From Mycobacterium basiliense (lineage in GTDB: Bacteria > Actinomycetota > Actinomycetes > Mycobacteriales > Mycobacteriaceae), in the NCBI RefSeq assembly GCF_900292015.1, contig NZ_LR130759.1, positions 3,286,001 to 3,350,000 on the forward strand: a stretch of 64,000 nt of DNA, written 5' to 3'. Positions within the stretch are counted from its first letter, which is position 1; every line of letters starts with the position of its first letter. Under the pieces are notes generated by a model that saw only the letters and a program-made list of their open reading frames with translations, had not been told where the DNA came from and did not search any database. Shown in pieces: positions 37,437-49,656 of the stretch. The translations under genes and the position numbers were made by a program.

Positions 37437-38899
37437 TGCAGCACCCCCGGCTGGCCGGGTGTGCTGCGGGTGGCCCGCATGCGCACCGCGGCCAGGATCT
37501 CCGGCCCCAGCAAAGTCACGTCTCCGGCACCCATCGTGACGATGACGTCACCCGGCGTGGCGACCGCGGCCACCTCGTCGGCCACCGCCGAAAAGTCCGG
37601 GATATAGCGGACCGGGGCAGTGACGTGCTCGGCGACGCTGGCACCGCTGACGCCGGCGAGCGGTTGTTCCCGGGCACCGTAGACGTCGAGCACAAACACC
37701 TCGTCGGCGGCATTCAACGCATGACCGAACTCTGCGGCAAAGGCTTTTGTGCGCGAATACAAATGCGGTTGAAACACGACCAGTGAGCGACCACTACCGC
37801 TGTACTGGGCCACCGAACGGACCGCCGCCAACGTCGCGCTGATCTCGGTTGGATGGTGGGCATAGTCATCGAAAACCCTGATCGATTCGGCGGTGCCGAC
37901 AAACTCGAAGCGACGTCGCACGCCCTCGAATCCGGCCAGACCGTCGAGCACCTCATCGATCGGGACACCGACCTCGATCGCCGCCAGTAGCGCGCCCAAT
38001 GCATTGAACGCCATGTGCCGCCCGGGCACCGAAAGCCGCATCAGCCGAGGCTGCGGTTCGCCGGCTAACTGGACGTGCGCGATGGCCTTGGTGCCGTGCT
38101 GCTCCCACGACACCAGCGTGCCCGCCAAAGCTGCACCGGGCGTCGCCGTAGATCCGTACCGGAGCACCCGAATTCCTAGCTCGGCCGTGCGTTGGGCCAG
38201 CGCGGCCGCGCCCGGATCATCGGTGCACACCACCAGCGCGCCCCCGGGAGCAAGCCGCTCTATGAACGAATCGAAGACCCCGACATAGGCCTCGGTGCTG
38301 CCGTAGAAGTCCAGGTGATCGGACTCGATGTTGGTTACCACAGCCACCTGAGGCGTGTACTCCAACAGCGAGCCGTCGCTTTCGTCGGCCTCGGCCACAA
38401 AAAAATCGCCGCTGCCGTGATGGGCGTTGGTTCCGGCCTCGCCCAGCTCACCGCCCACCGCAAAAGACGGATCCCGCCCACAGTGCTGCAAGGCGACGAT
38501 GAGCATGGACGTCGTCGTGGTCTTGCCGTGCGTTCCGGTGACCATCAGCGTGGTACGCCCGGCCATCAGCTTGGCCAACACGACCGGCCTCAGGATCACC
38601 GGAATCCCACGACGCCGCGCTTCGACGAGCTCCGGGTTGGTTTTGGGGATCGCGGCGTGAGTGGTGATCACCGCGGTGACGCCACCGGGCAGCAGGTCCA
38701 GCGCCGACGCGCCGTGCCCGATCCGGATCACCGCGCCGCGCGCTCGCAACGCGTGCACACCGCGCGATTCCTTGGCATCCGACCCCGACACCAATCCGCC
38801 GCGGTCGAGCAGGATGCGGGCGATACCCGACATCCCGGCTCCCCCGATGCCCACCATGTGCACTCGCTGCAGCTCGGGTGGCAATTGCCCGGTAGTCAC
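37433..38899 (-). CDS. murC: UDP-N-acetylmuramate--L-alanine ligase
   Basis: MurC adds the first stem-peptide residue (L-Ala) to UDP-MurNAc (or UDP-MurNGlyc in mycobacteria). The 488-residue Mur ligase has [17 protein letters not shown] for the UDP-sugar, ATP loop [22 protein letters not shown], and the C-terminal [11 protein letters not shown] and [15 protein letters not shown] at 38899 overlaps the murG stop and aligns with the known start. Confidence 0.97.
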   Translation of the reverse strand: MTTGQLPPELQRVHMVGIGGAGMSGIARILLDRGGLVSGSDAKESRGVHALRARGAVIRIGHGASALDLLPGGVTAVITTHAAIPKTNPELVEARRRGIPVILRPVVLAKLMAGRTTLMVTGTHGKTTTTSMLIVALQHCGRDPSFAVGGELGEAGTNAHHGSGDFFVAEADESDGSLLEYTPQVAVVTNIESDHLDFYGSTEAYVGVFDSFIERLAPGGALVVCTDDPGAAALAQRTAELGIRVLRYGSTATPGAALAGTLVSWEQHGTKAIAHVQLAGEPQPRLMRLSVPGRHMAFNALGALLAAIEVGVPIDEVLDGLAGFEGVRRRFEFVGTAESIRVFDDYAHHPTEISATLAAVRSVAQYSGSGRSLVVFQPHLYSRTKAFAAEFGHALNAADEVFVLDVYGAREQPLAGVSGASVAEHVTAPVRYIPDFSAVADEVAAVATPGDVIVTMGAGDVTLLGPEILAAVRMRATRSTPGQPGVLQ

Positions 38900-40095
38900 C
38901 GCGGCCCCCCGCAGGCCTGGCCCCGGCACCCCGCGGCACGACCGATGTCCAGGGCCGCTTGGGCAACCTGACGCGCCGCGTCACGGTGCCCCACCTGTGC
39001 GGCGGCGGCCGTCATCGTGGCCAACCGTTGCGGTTCGGTGAGCAGCCCAACCACGTGACGGGCCACCGCCGCCGCCGTGAGCTCGGCATCGGCAACCACC
39101 AGACCGCCACCGGCGTTGACCACCGGTAACGCATTGAGCCGCTGCTCACCGTTGCCGATCGGTAGCGGCACGTAAATGGCCGGCAGGCCCACGGCCGACA
39201 CTTCGGCGACCGTCATCGCCCCGGACCGACAAATCACCAGGTCGGCGGCGGCATAGGCTAGGTCCATCCGGTCCAAATAGGGAACCGCGACATACGGCGG
39301 ATCACCACGCTCGGGAGCGCGCAAATCCAGCACGTTTTTCGGCCCGTGCGCGTGCAACACGGAAATGCCCGCGGCGGCCAGGTCGGCCGCGGCCGCCGAC
39401 ACGGCCCGGTTGAGTGAGACAGCGCCCTGAGAGCCGCCAAATACCAGCAGCACCCGAGCATCATCGGTGAAGCCAAAATGCGCTCGTGCCTCGGCGCGCA
39501 ATGCCATGCGATCCAACGCGGTGATGGCCGCCCGGACCGGTACCCCGACCACCTCCGCATGCCGCAGCCCCGAATCGGGCACCGCGGCAAGCACGCGCTC
39601 GGCGGAGTGCGCGCCTACCCGGTTGGCCAACCCGGCTCGGGCATTGGCTTCGTGGATCAACACCGGGACGCGACGGCTTCGCTTGGACATGCCAGGCAGC
39701 CCGCGCGCGGCCAAGTATGCCGGCAGCGCGACGTACCCACCGAAGCCGACAACCACGTCGGCGTCCACATCATCGAGCACCGCCCGGGTCTCCCGCACGG
39801 CACGCCACACCCGCGGCGGGAGCCGGAGCAGGTCTCCGCTGGGTTTGCGCGGCAACGGTACCGGTGTGATCAGTTCCAGCCGGTAGCCCCGCTCGGGCAC
39901 CAACCTGGTTTCCAACCCGCGCGCCGTTCCCAGCGCGGTGATCCTGACGTTGGGCTCCAACGCGCTCAGCGCATCGGCAACGGCCATCGCGGGCTCCACA
40001 TGCCCGGCAGTGCCGCCGCCGGCCAGCACGATCGACAACGCGGGGCCGTGGTTGAGCCCCAGCCCGCCGGCCGGCTCCCTGACCGAGTCGTTCAC
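38896..40095 (-). CDS. murG: UDP-GlcNAc:undecaprenyl/decaprenyl-pyrophosphoryl-MurNAc-pentapeptide GlcNAc transferase
   Basis: MurG converts lipid I to lipid II on the inner face of the plasma membrane. The 399-residue GT28 enzyme has the Gly-rich loop [37 protein letters not shown], a second Gly-rich [13 protein letters not shown], and the UDP-GlcNAc site [25 protein letters not shown]. The GTG start overlaps the ftsW stop (GTGA), so synthesis and septal use of lipid II are translationally linked. Confidence 0.97.
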   Translation of the reverse strand: MNDSVREPAGGLGLNHGPALSIVLAGGGTAGHVEPAMAVADALSALEPNVRITALGTARGLETRLVPERGYRLELITPVPLPRKPSGDLLRLPPRVWRAVRETRAVLDDVDADVVVGFGGYVALPAYLAARGLPGMSKRSRRVPVLIHEANARAGLANRVGAHSAERVLAAVPDSGLRHAEVVGVPVRAAITALDRMALRAEARAHFGFTDDARVLLVFGGSQGAVSLNRAVSAAAADLAAAGISVLHAHGPKNVLDLRAPERGDPPYVAVPYLDRMDLAYAAADLVICRSGAMTVAEVSAVGLPAIYVPLPIGNGEQRLNALPVVNAGGGLVVADAELTAAAVARHVVGLLTEPQRLATMTAAAAQVGHRDAARQVAQAALDIGRAAGCRGQACGGPR

Positions 40096-41723
40096 CCGTA
40101 ACGCTGACCTTCCAATGCACGTATCCGCCCCGCATGACGCTGGCCAGCTCCATGATGCCTGTCCCGCGTACGGGCGCTACCCCCAGATCGGGGGCTGGGC
40201 CGATCGGTTCTGCGCGGCAACGCCGGTCGAAGCGGTTCGCCAGCATTGCGAGCCGCCGCCTTCGGAGCCTTCCGGGCGGGCTGTGTGGCCGGTGGCCTGG
40301 CCGCTTGCGGGTGGGTGCGCTTACGGTCCCGAAACGCCTCTATGCGCGTCGGTGCGTACGGCAGTGGCGGTGGCAGCCGCAGCAACCGGTTCACCTTATC
40401 GTCACGCCCAGCCCGCAGCGCAGCAACCGCCTCGGGTTCGTGGCGCGCCGCGTTGGCCATGATGCCGATCATCGAAAGCGTGGTCGCCGTCGAGGTACCG
40501 CCCGCCGAGATCAATGGCAGCTGCAGCCCGGTAACCGGCAGCAGACCGATGACGTAGCCGATGTTGATGAACGCCTGGCCCAGTACCCACAGCGTCACGG
40601 TGGCGGTCAACAGGCGCAGGAAGGGGTCGGCGGACCGGCGAGCGATCCGCATCCCGGTGTAGGCGAACAGACCAAACAATCCGAGCAGCCCAAGGGCGCC
40701 GACCAGGCCCAATTCCTCGCCGATGATCGCGAAGATGAAGTCGTTGTGGGCGTTGGGCAAATAATTCCATTTGGCCACACCCTGACCCAGCCCGTCGCCG
40801 AAGATGCCACCATGGGCCAGCGCGAACTTTGCCTGCCTCGCCTGGTAGCCCGAGTCCTGGGGATCGTTGTCGGGATCGAGCCAGGACCGTACCCGGTCGG
40901 AGCGATATCCGGCGGACATCGCCAAAATCGCGGCCGAGATGACCGCCGCCGCCAGCGAGCTGACGAAGACGCGCAGCGGCAGGCCCGCGTACCACAGCAA
41001 GCCCAACAAGATGATGCCCAACGACACCGTCTGTCCCAGGTCGGGCTGCGCCACGATCAAGGCCAGTGCCACCACGGCGGCCGGCACCAGGGGAATCAGC
41101 ATTTCGCGCAGCGACGCCCGTTCCATGCGCCGGGCAGCGAGCAGGTGCGCACCCCACACCGCAAAGGCCATCTTGGTCAGTTCCGACGGCTGCATCGAGA
41201 ATCCCGCGACCACGAACCATCCGCGGGAACCGTTGGCCTCCTTACCGATCCCGGGTATGAGCACCAGCACCAACAACACAATGGTGAACGCGAAGCCGGA
41301 GAACGCGACGCGGCGCAAGAATCGCACCGACATGCGCAGACCGACATAGCAGCCGACGAGACCGACGATCGTCCACAAGACCTGCTTGCCAAAGATCACC
41401 CACGCCGACCCGTCGTCGTCATAGGACCGCACTCCCGATGCCGAGAGCACCATGATCAAGCCGAGCGTTGTCAGCAACGCGGCAACGGCGATGATCAGGT
41501 GAAACGACGTCATGGGCCGGCCCAGCCAGGCACCGAAACGGGTACGCGGACCCCCTTCCGATGACTTGCCGTGAACTTCGGCTTCCGACGAGGTGGGGTC
41601 GGACGACATCGGTTCGGCCGGGCCATCCACCTGATCCGCGTCGTCCGGCTCAGTCACGCTCTGGCCCTCGGGGTCCTGGGCCGCCTTGCCCCGGCGCAAC
41701 AGCCGGGTCAGCGCGCTACTCAC
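40092..41723 (-). CDS. ftsW: SEDS-family septal peptidoglycan glycosyltransferase FtsW
   Basis: FtsW polymerises lipid II at the septum together with its class B PBP. The 543-residue protein has an acidic N-terminal extension, about ten membrane segments, and SEDS landmarks such as [67 protein letters not shown] and [17 protein letters not shown]. The long C-terminal Pro/Arg-rich tail resembles the one that binds FtsZ in M. tuberculosis. GTG start six bases after the murD stop. Confidence 0.96.
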   Translation of the reverse strand: MSSALTRLLRRGKAAQDPEGQSVTEPDDADQVDGPAEPMSSDPTSSEAEVHGKSSEGGPRTRFGAWLGRPMTSFHLIIAVAALLTTLGLIMVLSASGVRSYDDDGSAWVIFGKQVLWTIVGLVGCYVGLRMSVRFLRRVAFSGFAFTIVLLVLVLIPGIGKEANGSRGWFVVAGFSMQPSELTKMAFAVWGAHLLAARRMERASLREMLIPLVPAAVVALALIVAQPDLGQTVSLGIILLGLLWYAGLPLRVFVSSLAAAVISAAILAMSAGYRSDRVRSWLDPDNDPQDSGYQARQAKFALAHGGIFGDGLGQGVAKWNYLPNAHNDFIFAIIGEELGLVGALGLLGLFGLFAYTGMRIARRSADPFLRLLTATVTLWVLGQAFINIGYVIGLLPVTGLQLPLISAGGTSTATTLSMIGIMANAARHEPEAVAALRAGRDDKVNRLLRLPPPLPYAPTRIEAFRDRKRTHPQAARPPATQPARKAPKAAARNAGEPLRPALPRRTDRPSPRSGGSARTRDRHHGAGQRHAGRIRALEGQRYG

Positions 41724-41729
41724 GCCCGC

Positions 41730-43205
41730 CTACCGCACCGCAGCGCGTACGGCGGCGGCGAACGAGTCGCCACGGTCGGCGTAACCAGCGAACTGGTCGA
41801 ACGACGCACCGGCCGGTGCCAACAGCACCGTGTCACCGGGTGCGGCCAGGTCCCGGGCCGCGGCCACCACACCGGTCATCACGCGGGCGCCGACGGGATC
41901 CGATGAATCGTCAACTTTAGTCACACAAGCACCACGAGCCACAGGCATATCAGCATCCTCGCTTGTAACAACGTGCACGACGGGGACATCCGGCGCGTGT
42001 CGTGATAACGCCTCGGCAACCTCTGCCCGATCTCGCCCGATAAGCACCGCTGCGACCAACCGGGGCGCGATCCGGGCCACCTCGGCGTCGACGGATGCGC
42101 CCTTGAGCAAGCCACCTGCCACCCACACCACCCGCGGATAGGCCAGTACCGATGCCTGCGCGGCGTGCGGGTTGGTGGCCTTGGAGTCGTCCACATAGGT
42201 GACGCCGTCGGCGACCGCGACCACCTCGGAGCGGTGTCGACCGACTTGAAACGAGGCGACCGCGGCCGCGATCGCCTCGGCGGAAACCCCGACCGAGCGC
42301 GCCAACGCGGCCGCCGCCAGCGCATCAAGTACCCCAACCGGGCCCGGCACCGGTATCGACTCGGCCGCCAACAGCGTCAGATCATCGGCAAAGGCCCGGT
42401 CAACCAGGCGACCCTCGCGCACCCCAAGTTCCCCAGCGGCGGGCGTACCGAGCCGGAAGCCGACCCGAACTTGCGCTGGCGCGGTGTCCAGCAGTGCCGC
42501 GGCTCGGCGGTCGTCCAGGCCGACCACCGCCACCCGGCCGGTAAGCACCCGCGCCTTGGCCTGGGTGTATGCGGCCATCGTCTGGTGCCAGTCGAGGTGA
42601 TCCTCGGCGATGTTGAGCACCGCACCGGCCTCGGGCCGCAGCGACGGCGCCCAATACAGCTGAAAACTCGACAACTCGACCGCCAGTACGTCGGCGGTTT
42701 GGTCCAGCACGTCCAGCACCGGGCTGCCGATGTTTCCGCACAGCACGCTACGCAGCTCGCCGGCCCGCAGCATGGCGTGCAGCATCGACGTCGTGGTGGT
42801 CTTTCCGTTGGTGCCGGTCACCACTAGCCAGCGGCGCGGCGGGCCATAACAACCCGCCGCGTCTAACCGCCAGGCCAACTCCACATCGCCCCAGATCGGC
42901 ACGCCCGCCGCCGCAGCCGCCGCCAGCACCGGCGTCGTCGGCCGAAAACCGGGACTGGTCACCACCAGGGCATAGCCGCCGGTCGGGTTTCGGGCCGAGT
43001 CCGCCAGCCGCTGCGCCGCCACCGACGGATCCACCGTCGACACTCCGCTCTCGACGAGCGGGCGCAGCATCGCCGGGTCGTCGTCACACACCGTCGGGCT
43101 CGCCCCGAACCGGGTCAACGCCGCCAGGACCGCCCGACCGGTCACCCGGGCACCGGCGACGAGCACCGCCGCGCCCGGCACCAGGGGGTCAAGCATGTCA
43201 GGCAC
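41730..43205 (-). CDS. murD: UDP-N-acetylmuramoylalanine--D-glutamate ligase
   Basis: MurD adds D-Glu to the muramyl peptide precursor. The 491-residue Mur ligase has [20 protein letters not shown] loop [32 protein letters not shown] with catalytic acid and His, and [15 protein letters not shown] at 43205 aligns with the M. tuberculosis start and overlaps the mraY end by eight bases; an ATG at 43196 would shorten it by three residues. Confidence 0.96.
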   Translation of the reverse strand: MPDMLDPLVPGAAVLVAGARVTGRAVLAALTRFGASPTVCDDDPAMLRPLVESGVSTVDPSVAAQRLADSARNPTGGYALVVTSPGFRPTTPVLAAAAAAGVPIWGDVELAWRLDAAGCYGPPRRWLVVTGTNGKTTTTSMLHAMLRAGELRSVLCGNIGSPVLDVLDQTADVLAVELSSFQLYWAPSLRPEAGAVLNIAEDHLDWHQTMAAYTQAKARVLTGRVAVVGLDDRRAAALLDTAPAQVRVGFRLGTPAAGELGVREGRLVDRAFADDLTLLAAESIPVPGPVGVLDALAAAALARSVGVSAEAIAAAVASFQVGRHRSEVVAVADGVTYVDDSKATNPHAAQASVLAYPRVVWVAGGLLKGASVDAEVARIAPRLVAAVLIGRDRAEVAEALSRHAPDVPVVHVVTSEDADMPVARGACVTKVDDSSDPVGARVMTGVVAAARDLAAPGDTVLLAPAGASFDQFAGYADRGDSFAAAVRAAVR

Positions 43206-44277
43206 CGATCGCGGCCAACCACTCACCGTAGAACAGGGCCACACCCAAACCGCAGGTGATCGCGGTGAGCAGCCAAAAGCGAATGATCACCGTGGTTTCC
43301 GCCCAGCCGACCAACTCGAAATGATGGTGAAAGGGCGCCATCCGGAACACTCGCCGCCCCGTCGTCCGGAAGGTGAGAATCTGCAATACCACCGAGGTGA
43401 TTTCGGCGACGAACAGCGCACCCAGCACGACGGCCAAGATCTCGGTTCGGCTGGTGACCGACAGCCCCGCGATGACGCCGCCCAGCGCCAGGGAACCGGT
43501 GTCGCCCATGAAGATCTTGGCCGGTGCGGCGTTCCACCACAGGAAGCCGATGCAGGCGCCGGCGGTCGCGGCCGCGATCAGCGCCAGGTCCAACGGATCA
43601 CGCACGTTGTAGCAGCCCAGGCCCGGCGCCGTGACGCACGCGTTGCGGTATTGCCAGAAGGTGATCAACACGTAGGCAGCGGTAACCATCGCCATGCACC
43701 CGGCGGCCAGCCCGTCGAGCCCGTCGGTGAAGTTGACCGCGTTCGACCAGGCGCTGACAACGAGCACGCAGAACAGCACGAATAGCCCCGGCGCCAGCGT
43801 GACGGTGGCGATCTCGCGCACATAGGACAGCTGTGCGCTGGCCGGTGTCAGGCCGGCCGGATTGCGGAACTCCAAGACCAGCACCGCGAAGAGCACCGCG
43901 GAGGTGATCTGGCCCACCGTCTTGGCCGTCTTGTTCAACCCCAGGTTGCGCGACCGGCGGATCTTGATCAGATCGTCGAGGAATCCGACGCCACCCAGCG
44001 CGGTCGCCAGACCGAGCACCAACAGTCCCGATGCGGATATGCCCTCGCCGTCGAATGCCAGACCTGCGATGTGGGTGCCGAAGTAGCCCGCCCAAATGCC
44101 GGCCAGAATCGCGACCCCGCCCATCGACGGCGTGCCGCGTTTGCTGTGGTGGCTGGGTGGACCATCCTCGCGGATCTGGTGACCGAATCCCTGTTGGGTG
44201 AACAACCGGATCAGGGCCGGGGTCAGCAGGATCGACACCGCCAACGCAATGGCGACGGCGATCATGATCTGTCTCAT
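43198..44277 (-). CDS. mraY: Phospho-N-acetylmuramoyl-pentapeptide transferase
   Basis: MraY (called MurX in M. tuberculosis) makes lipid I by moving phospho-MurNAc-pentapeptide to decaprenyl phosphate. It is the target of capuramycins and other nucleoside antibiotics. The 359-residue protein has about ten membrane helices and motifs [47 protein letters not shown] and [15 protein letters not shown] (the catalytic HHH). ATG overlaps the murF stop. Confidence 0.97.
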   Translation of the reverse strand: MRQIMIAVAIALAVSILLTPALIRLFTQQGFGHQIREDGPPSHHSKRGTPSMGGVAILAGIWAGYFGTHIAGLAFDGEGISASGLLVLGLATALGGVGFLDDLIKIRRSRNLGLNKTAKTVGQITSAVLFAVLVLEFRNPAGLTPASAQLSYVREIATVTLAPGLFVLFCVLVVSAWSNAVNFTDGLDGLAAGCMAMVTAAYVLITFWQYRNACVTAPGLGCYNVRDPLDLALIAAATAGACIGFLWWNAAPAKIFMGDTGSLALGGVIAGLSVTSRTEILAVVLGALFVAEITSVVLQILTFRTTGRRVFRMAPFHHHFELVGWAETTVIIRFWLLTAITCGLGVALFYGEWLAAIGA

Positions 44278-45821
44278 CGGCGCGCACTCCCGCGGTCTTC
44301 GCAACCGACCCCGGCGCTCTCGGAGACCAGTGCATCGGCTAAGGCCCCCAGGCCGACCGAGTTGGACGCCTTGATCAACACCACATCTCCGGGTCGGACC
44401 TCCGCGCGCAACAGTGCCAGGGCCGCGTCGCCGTCCGGCACGCACACAACCCCTCTATCAGCCCCGGCCCCCCAGGAGCCCTCCATGACCGCACCGTGGT
44501 GCATCGCGCTCATCGACCTCCCGGTTCCCACGACAACAAGTCGAGACACATCTAAGCGCACCGCCAGCCGGCCGATGCGATCGTGCTCGGTTATCGCGTC
44601 GGCGCCCAGTTCGGCCATCTCCCCCAGCACCGCCCAACTGCGCCGTTCTCCCCCGCCGTGAGCGATCCAGGCCAACGACTGCAGGCCGGCCCGCATCGAG
44701 TCCGGGTTGGCGTTGTAGGCGTCGTCGATCACCGTTACCCCGTCGCGGCGGGTGCTCACCTGCATCCGGTGCCGCGATACCGGTCCGGCCGCGGCCAGCG
44801 CGGATGCGACCTGCCCGATATTGGCACCGCACTCCAGCGCGACCGCGCCCGCGCACAACGCATTGGTGACCTGATGGTCGCCGTAGACACCCAGCCGCAC
44901 CTGGGCAGCGGCGTCCCCCGAATGCATGGTGAACTGCGGCCTGGCCAGCTCATCGAGCGACACTTGACTCGCCCAGACGTCGCTCGGCCCGGCGCTGGTG
45001 GCGTCGGCGCGACTCACCCGGATCACCCGGGCGGCAGTAACCTCGGCCATCGCCGCCACGGCTGGGTCATCGACATTGAGCACCACCGCGCCGGATTCCG
45101 GGACAGCTTGCGGCAGTTCCGATTTGGTTCGTGCAATGACCTCGCGCGAGCCGAACTCCCCCAGGTGCGCGGTGCCGACGTTGAGCACTACTCCGATGGC
45201 CGGCCGGGCGACCTCGGCCAGCGCGGCGATGTTGCCCGCGTGGCGTGCCGACATCTCCAGAATCAGGTAATCGGTGTCGCGATTCGCCCGCAGCACCGTC
45301 CAGGGATGACCCAGCTCGTTGTTGAAAGAGCCGGGCGGCGCCACCACCTCACCCAACGGTTTGAGCACCGCGGCCAGCAGGTCCTTGGTCGACGTCTTGC
45401 CCGAAGACCCGGTAATCCCGATGATGGTCAGCCCGCCGGCCACCAACTCGGCGGCCACCGCCTTGGCGAGCTTGGCCAACGCCGTCAGAACCGCCGCGCC
45501 AGACCCGTCTGCGTCGTGCTCGAGCACCCCGGCCAGCCCGCTTTCGGCGCTGCTCGGCCGCGGCGCAACCACGATCGCAGGAACACCGACCGGCCGAGCT
45601 GCCAACACGGCGACGGCCCCCGCGGACACCGCCGAGACCGCGTGGTCATGCCCATCGGCACGCGCCCCCGGCAGCGCCAGAAATAATCCGCCCGGGCCAA
45701 CGGCGCGCGAGTCGAACTCGACGGTGCCGGTGACGTGGCGAAGCGCGGCGTCCTGCGGCGAGATATCGGCCAGGGTGCCGCCGACAATCTCGGCGATCTC
45801 GGCGACGGTCAGGTCGATCAT
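44274..45821 (-). CDS. murF: UDP-N-acetylmuramoyl-tripeptide--D-alanyl-D-alanine ligase
   Basis: MurF adds D-Ala-D-Ala, the last cytoplasmic peptide step. The 515-residue enzyme has the N-terminal UDP domain ([24 protein letters not shown]), ATP loop [39 protein letters not shown], and [15 protein letters not shown]. The ATG overlaps the murE stop. Confidence 0.96.
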   Translation of the reverse strand: MIDLTVAEIAEIVGGTLADISPQDAALRHVTGTVEFDSRAVGPGGLFLALPGARADGHDHAVSAVSAGAVAVLAARPVGVPAIVVAPRPSSAESGLAGVLEHDADGSGAAVLTALAKLAKAVAAELVAGGLTIIGITGSSGKTSTKDLLAAVLKPLGEVVAPPGSFNNELGHPWTVLRANRDTDYLILEMSARHAGNIAALAEVARPAIGVVLNVGTAHLGEFGSREVIARTKSELPQAVPESGAVVLNVDDPAVAAMAEVTAARVIRVSRADATSAGPSDVWASQVSLDELARPQFTMHSGDAAAQVRLGVYGDHQVTNALCAGAVALECGANIGQVASALAAAGPVSRHRMQVSTRRDGVTVIDDAYNANPDSMRAGLQSLAWIAHGGGERRSWAVLGEMAELGADAITEHDRIGRLAVRLDVSRLVVVGTGRSMSAMHHGAVMEGSWGAGADRGVVCVPDGDAALALLRAEVRPGDVVLIKASNSVGLGALADALVSESAGVGCEDRGSARR

Positions 45822-47377
45822 GGGCCGGCCTCGAGCGCCCGGGCCAGCTCCACGCGGTCGTCGAACGGCCGAACCTCACCACCGTCGCGCTGCCCGGTCT
45901 CATGGCCCTTGCCGGCGATCAGCACCACGTCACCCGAACCCGCCCAGCCCACGGCGTGCCGGATCGCGTCTCGGCGATCGGCGATCTCGACCACCTCCGC
46001 CGTGCCGCCCCCCTCGGCCGCACCGGAGACGATCGACCGCCGGATTGCCGCGGCATCCTCACCGCGCGGATTGTCGTCGGTGACGACCACCAAATCGGCC
46101 AGCTCGGCCGCGATCCGGCCCATCGGGGCGCGCTTCCCCGGGTCACGCTCACCGCCGGCACCGAAGACCACCGCCAGCCGACGATCCTGGTGCCGTAGAG
46201 CGGTCAATACCGCCCGCAGGGCTTCCGGTTTGTGGGCATAGTCGACCAGCGCGAGAAAGTCCTGGCCACGGTCCACCCGTTCGAGGCGGCCCGGGACTTG
46301 GGTTTCGCGTAGTCCCGGCACAGCTTGCTCCGGTGAGACCCCGACAGCATCCAGAATCGCCAGCGCCAGCAAGCAATTGGCGACGTTATAGCCCCCCGGC
46401 AACCCGATGCACACCCGATGCCGCACCCCGGCCGGGTCGACGGCAGTGAATTCCTGCCCTCCGGTGCTCGTCGGCGCGACGTCGAAGGCCCGCCACTGCG
46501 CGGGCTGCCCTGTCGCGCTGACCGTGATGGCATCACCCGCCCGGGCGGCCATCGCCCGCCCGGCCTCATCGTCGATGCACACCACAACGGTGTCGGCGCG
46601 CAGCGCAGAAGCCGGGTCAAACAGCAGTGCCTTGGCCTCAAAGTAATCGGCCATCGACGGGTGAAAGTCCAGGTGGTCTCGCGAAAGATTGGTAAAGCCG
46701 GCAACGGCGAACCGGGTCCCATCCACCCGGCCGAGGGTCAGTGCGTGGCTGGATACCTCCATCGCGACGGTGTCCACCCCACGTTCTGCCATCGCCGCCA
46801 GCATCGCCTGCAGAGCGGGCGCCTCGGGGGTGGTCAGCGCGCTGGGTATCTCGGTGCCGTCGATGCGGATGCCAATGGTGCCGATCAGCCCCGCAACCCG
46901 TCCGCCGGCCCGAAGACCGGCCTCAACCAAATAGGCAGTGGTGGTCTTGCCGGACGTGCCGGTGATCCCGATAACCGTCACCTGGTCGGACGGGTTCCCG
47001 TACACCGTGGCCGCGGCGTCCCCCAGCACGGTACGGGGTGCGGGGTGAACCAGTACTGGTAGCGGGCCACCACCGGCGGCCAGCTCGGCCACGCCGGCAG
47101 AGTCGGTGAGTACCGCCACCGCGCCGCGCTGGATCGCTTCGCCGACATGCCGTGCCCCATGGGTGGCCGATCCCGCCAGCGCGGCGAATAGGTCACCGGG
47201 CCGCACCGCCTGAGCACGCAACGTCACGCCGGTGACCGGTATGTCTGGCACAGCGGCTGGCTGACGGGCACCCCCGGCCAGAACCGCGCCGATTTGAGCG
47301 GCAAGTTCTGCCAGCGATACACCCTCGCCAGCATCGGGACGCAAGCCAGCAGGCACCGACTCCACCTCTGTCACCAC
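45818..47377 (-). CDS. murE: UDP-N-acetylmuramoyl-dipeptide--meso-diaminopimelate ligase
   Basis: MurE adds meso-diaminopimelate. DDNPRGED contains the DNPR motif that marks DAP rather than Lys specificity. Other landmarks in the 519 residues are SRAV-like [17 protein letters not shown] loop [43 protein letters not shown] and [14 protein letters not shown]. Two tandem GTG codons could start the gene. It lies 185 bases downstream of pbpB, with no gene in between; M. tuberculosis has several genes there (Rv2159c-Rv2162c). Confidence 0.96.
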   Translation of the reverse strand: MVTEVESVPAGLRPDAGEGVSLAELAAQIGAVLAGGARQPAAVPDIPVTGVTLRAQAVRPGDLFAALAGSATHGARHVGEAIQRGAVAVLTDSAGVAELAAGGGPLPVLVHPAPRTVLGDAAATVYGNPSDQVTVIGITGTSGKTTTAYLVEAGLRAGGRVAGLIGTIGIRIDGTEIPSALTTPEAPALQAMLAAMAERGVDTVAMEVSSHALTLGRVDGTRFAVAGFTNLSRDHLDFHPSMADYFEAKALLFDPASALRADTVVVCIDDEAGRAMAARAGDAITVSATGQPAQWRAFDVAPTSTGGQEFTAVDPAGVRHRVCIGLPGGYNVANCLLALAILDAVGVSPEQAVPGLRETQVPGRLERVDRGQDFLALVDYAHKPEALRAVLTALRHQDRRLAVVFGAGGERDPGKRAPMGRIAAELADLVVVTDDNPRGEDAAAIRRSIVSGAAEGGGTAEVVEIADRRDAIRHAVGWAGSGDVVLIAGKGHETGQRDGGEVRPFDDRVELARALEAGP

Positions 47378-47562
47378 CTCCGTCCGACGGCCGAATGGAC
47401 GCTCTATCGGCCATGACCGGCCATGACACCCTACCTACCCGCCCTTGGCGGCCGGGCGCTCCCGCGCCCACAACGGGTGCGGTGGGCTGCGTCGCACTGG
47501 TCTGCGGCGGCAACGACACAGGTCGCGGGCACGCCAGACCGCTCAGCGTCGACCGCAGGGTG

Positions 47563-49656
47563 CTAGGTAGCCTGCAAGATCAGCGGCGGTCCGGGGTCAC
47601 CCGACAGCGGAACGTTTTCGCGCTGCATGAGCCAGCCGGCGATGTTATGGAACAGCGACGCGGCCGAGTGGCCCGGGCTACCGTCGGCGTTGCGCGCCGG
47701 GTTGTCCATCATCAAGCCGATCACGTAGCGAGGATCGTCAGCGGTGGCCATGCCGGCGAAGGTGATCCAATAAACGTTGTCGAAATAGCAGCCGCAGGCG
47801 GGATTGATCTGCTGCGCCGTCCCGGTCTTTCCCGCCATCTGATAGCCCGGTACCCCCGCCGACGGTCCGGTGCCCTGCTGATAACCCATCGGGTCGCGCT
47901 GCACCACCGCACGCAGCATCTGACGCACGGCCTGGGCGGTCTGCGCCGACACCACCTGGACGCCGTCGGGACGCGGCTCTTCGGTCCGCGTGCCGTCGGG
48001 TGCAACGGTGGCCTTGATGATCCGCGGCGGGATCCGGATCCCGTCATTGGCGATGGCCTGGTACATGCCGGCCATCTGTAGCAGTGTCATCGAAAGGCCT
48101 TGGCCGATAGGAAGATTCGAGAAAGTGCTGCCAGACCACTGGTCGATCGGCGGTACCAGCCCGGCGCTCTCACCGGGCAACCCAACTCCGGTGCGCTGAC
48201 CCAACCCGAATTTGCGGACCATCTCGTAGTAGCGGTCCGGACCTACCCGCTGCGCCAGCATCAACGTGCCCACGTTGGACGACTTACCAAACACACCGGT
48301 GGTGGTGTACGGCATCACCCCGTGCGCCCAGGCGTCATGCACGGCAACGCCACCCATCTGAATCGAGCCGGGCACCTGCAACACCTCGTCCGGATTGCTC
48401 AGCCCATACTCGATAACCGACGCCGCAGTGATGACCTTGTTCACCGAGCCTGGCTCGAAGGGTGATGACACCGCCAGGTTGCCCAGCTGCTTGTCGCCTT
48501 GACGCCCGATGTCTTGCGACGGGTCGAAGGTGTTGTCGTTGGCCATGGCGAGCACTTCGCCGGTCTTGGCATCCAGCACCACGGCCGAGACATTGTTGGC
48601 CCCGGACAGGTTTTTTGCCTGCTGCACCTGCTGCTGCACATAGAACTGAATGTCGTTGTCCAGTGTGAGCTGCACGGTCGAACCGTGCACCGCCTTGTGC
48701 CGGTTTCGGTAGCTGCCCGGAATGACGACCCCGTCCGACCCGCGATCGTAGGTCACCGAGCCGTCGGTTCCGGCCAGCGCCGCGTCCAGGGAGTCCTCCA
48801 AGCCCAACAGGCCGTGGCCGTCCCAGTCGATGCCGCCGACGATATTGGCTGCCAGCGCTCCTCCCGGGTATTGACGCAGATCCTGTCGTTCCGAGCCCAC
48901 CTCGGGAAACTTGTCGGAGATCGCGCTGGCGATTGCCGGGTCGACGGCCCGGGCAAGGTAGACGAACGACTCGTTACTTTGCAGCTTCTTCAGCAGGGTC
49001 GCCGCGTCGGGCTTGTTGTTCAGCTTGCCCGCGATCTCTTTCGCGATGTCTTTTAACCGCTGTTCTGGATCAGGGGCGGCAGCCGACTTCTTCTTCGCCT
49101 CGGCCAGTTGCTGGCGAATCCTCTTCGGCTGGAAGGTCAATGCGCGGGCTTCGATGGTGAAGGCCAGTCGGTCATTGTGCCGGTCGACGATAGCGCCGCG
49201 CACCGCTCGTTCCACATCGGTGACCTTGAGCTGGCCGGCCGCCTGAGCACGCAGGTCTGCCGCATTTGATACCTGTAGGAAGAACAGCTGTGTCGCGGCC
49301 ACCATCATCAACACGAAAATCACCACGTTTCCGGTCCGATGCCGGAAGACAAACGACGCACCGCGGGTGGCCACTTCCACGGCTTGGCGGGTGCGCCGTT
49401 CACGCGCTGAACGACCGGGCGCAGCGGTCTCGGCCCGCGCAGTGGGGCGAGTTTTTTTGGGTTCGTTAACTTTTCGGGACCGTTTCGGCTCCTTGGCGTC
49501 CTTGGCGTCCTTGGCCGGACGATCATTCCGCGACTTGCCAGACCGGTTCGGCTGTCGCAGCGCCTCGTCGTTGCGCGGCTTGCCGGTACCGCGCTGCTTT
49601 CGGGTCGACTGCGGCGTGCGCGACGATACGCCTCGGCGCGAGTCGCCCCGGCTCAC
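47563..49656 (-). CDS. pbpB: Septal class B penicillin-binding protein (PBP3/FtsI)
   Basis: PbpB is the transpeptidase partner of FtsW. The 697-residue protein has a long basic cytoplasmic tail (about 1-100), one membrane helix (GNVVIFVLMMVAATQLFFLQ), a pedestal domain starting VERAVRGAIVDRHNDRLAF, and the transpeptidase domain. Active-site motifs are FEPGSVNK (SxxK), SSN in FGKSSNVGTLM, and KTG in MAGKTGTAQ. Two Cys in NPACGCYFDNVYW are a mycobacterial feature. GTG start overlaps the upstream gene stop (GTGA). Confidence 0.97.
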   Translation of the reverse strand: MSRGDSRRGVSSRTPQSTRKQRGTGKPRNDEALRQPNRSGKSRNDRPAKDAKDAKEPKRSRKVNEPKKTRPTARAETAAPGRSARERRTRQAVEVATRGASFVFRHRTGNVVIFVLMMVAATQLFFLQVSNAADLRAQAAGQLKVTDVERAVRGAIVDRHNDRLAFTIEARALTFQPKRIRQQLAEAKKKSAAAPDPEQRLKDIAKEIAGKLNNKPDAATLLKKLQSNESFVYLARAVDPAIASAISDKFPEVGSERQDLRQYPGGALAANIVGGIDWDGHGLLGLEDSLDAALAGTDGSVTYDRGSDGVVIPGSYRNRHKAVHGSTVQLTLDNDIQFYVQQQVQQAKNLSGANNVSAVVLDAKTGEVLAMANDNTFDPSQDIGRQGDKQLGNLAVSSPFEPGSVNKVITAASVIEYGLSNPDEVLQVPGSIQMGGVAVHDAWAHGVMPYTTTGVFGKSSNVGTLMLAQRVGPDRYYEMVRKFGLGQRTGVGLPGESAGLVPPIDQWSGSTFSNLPIGQGLSMTLLQMAGMYQAIANDGIRIPPRIIKATVAPDGTRTEEPRPDGVQVVSAQTAQAVRQMLRAVVQRDPMGYQQGTGPSAGVPGYQMAGKTGTAQQINPACGCYFDNVYWITFAGMATADDPRYVIGLMMDNPARNADGSPGHSAASLFHNIAGWLMQRENVPLSGDPGPPLILQAT

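Noticed and set aside
40134..41564. 476-residue plus-strand frame opposite ftsW
   Set aside because: Antisense shadow of ftsW, rich in Gln/His/Arg with no domain.
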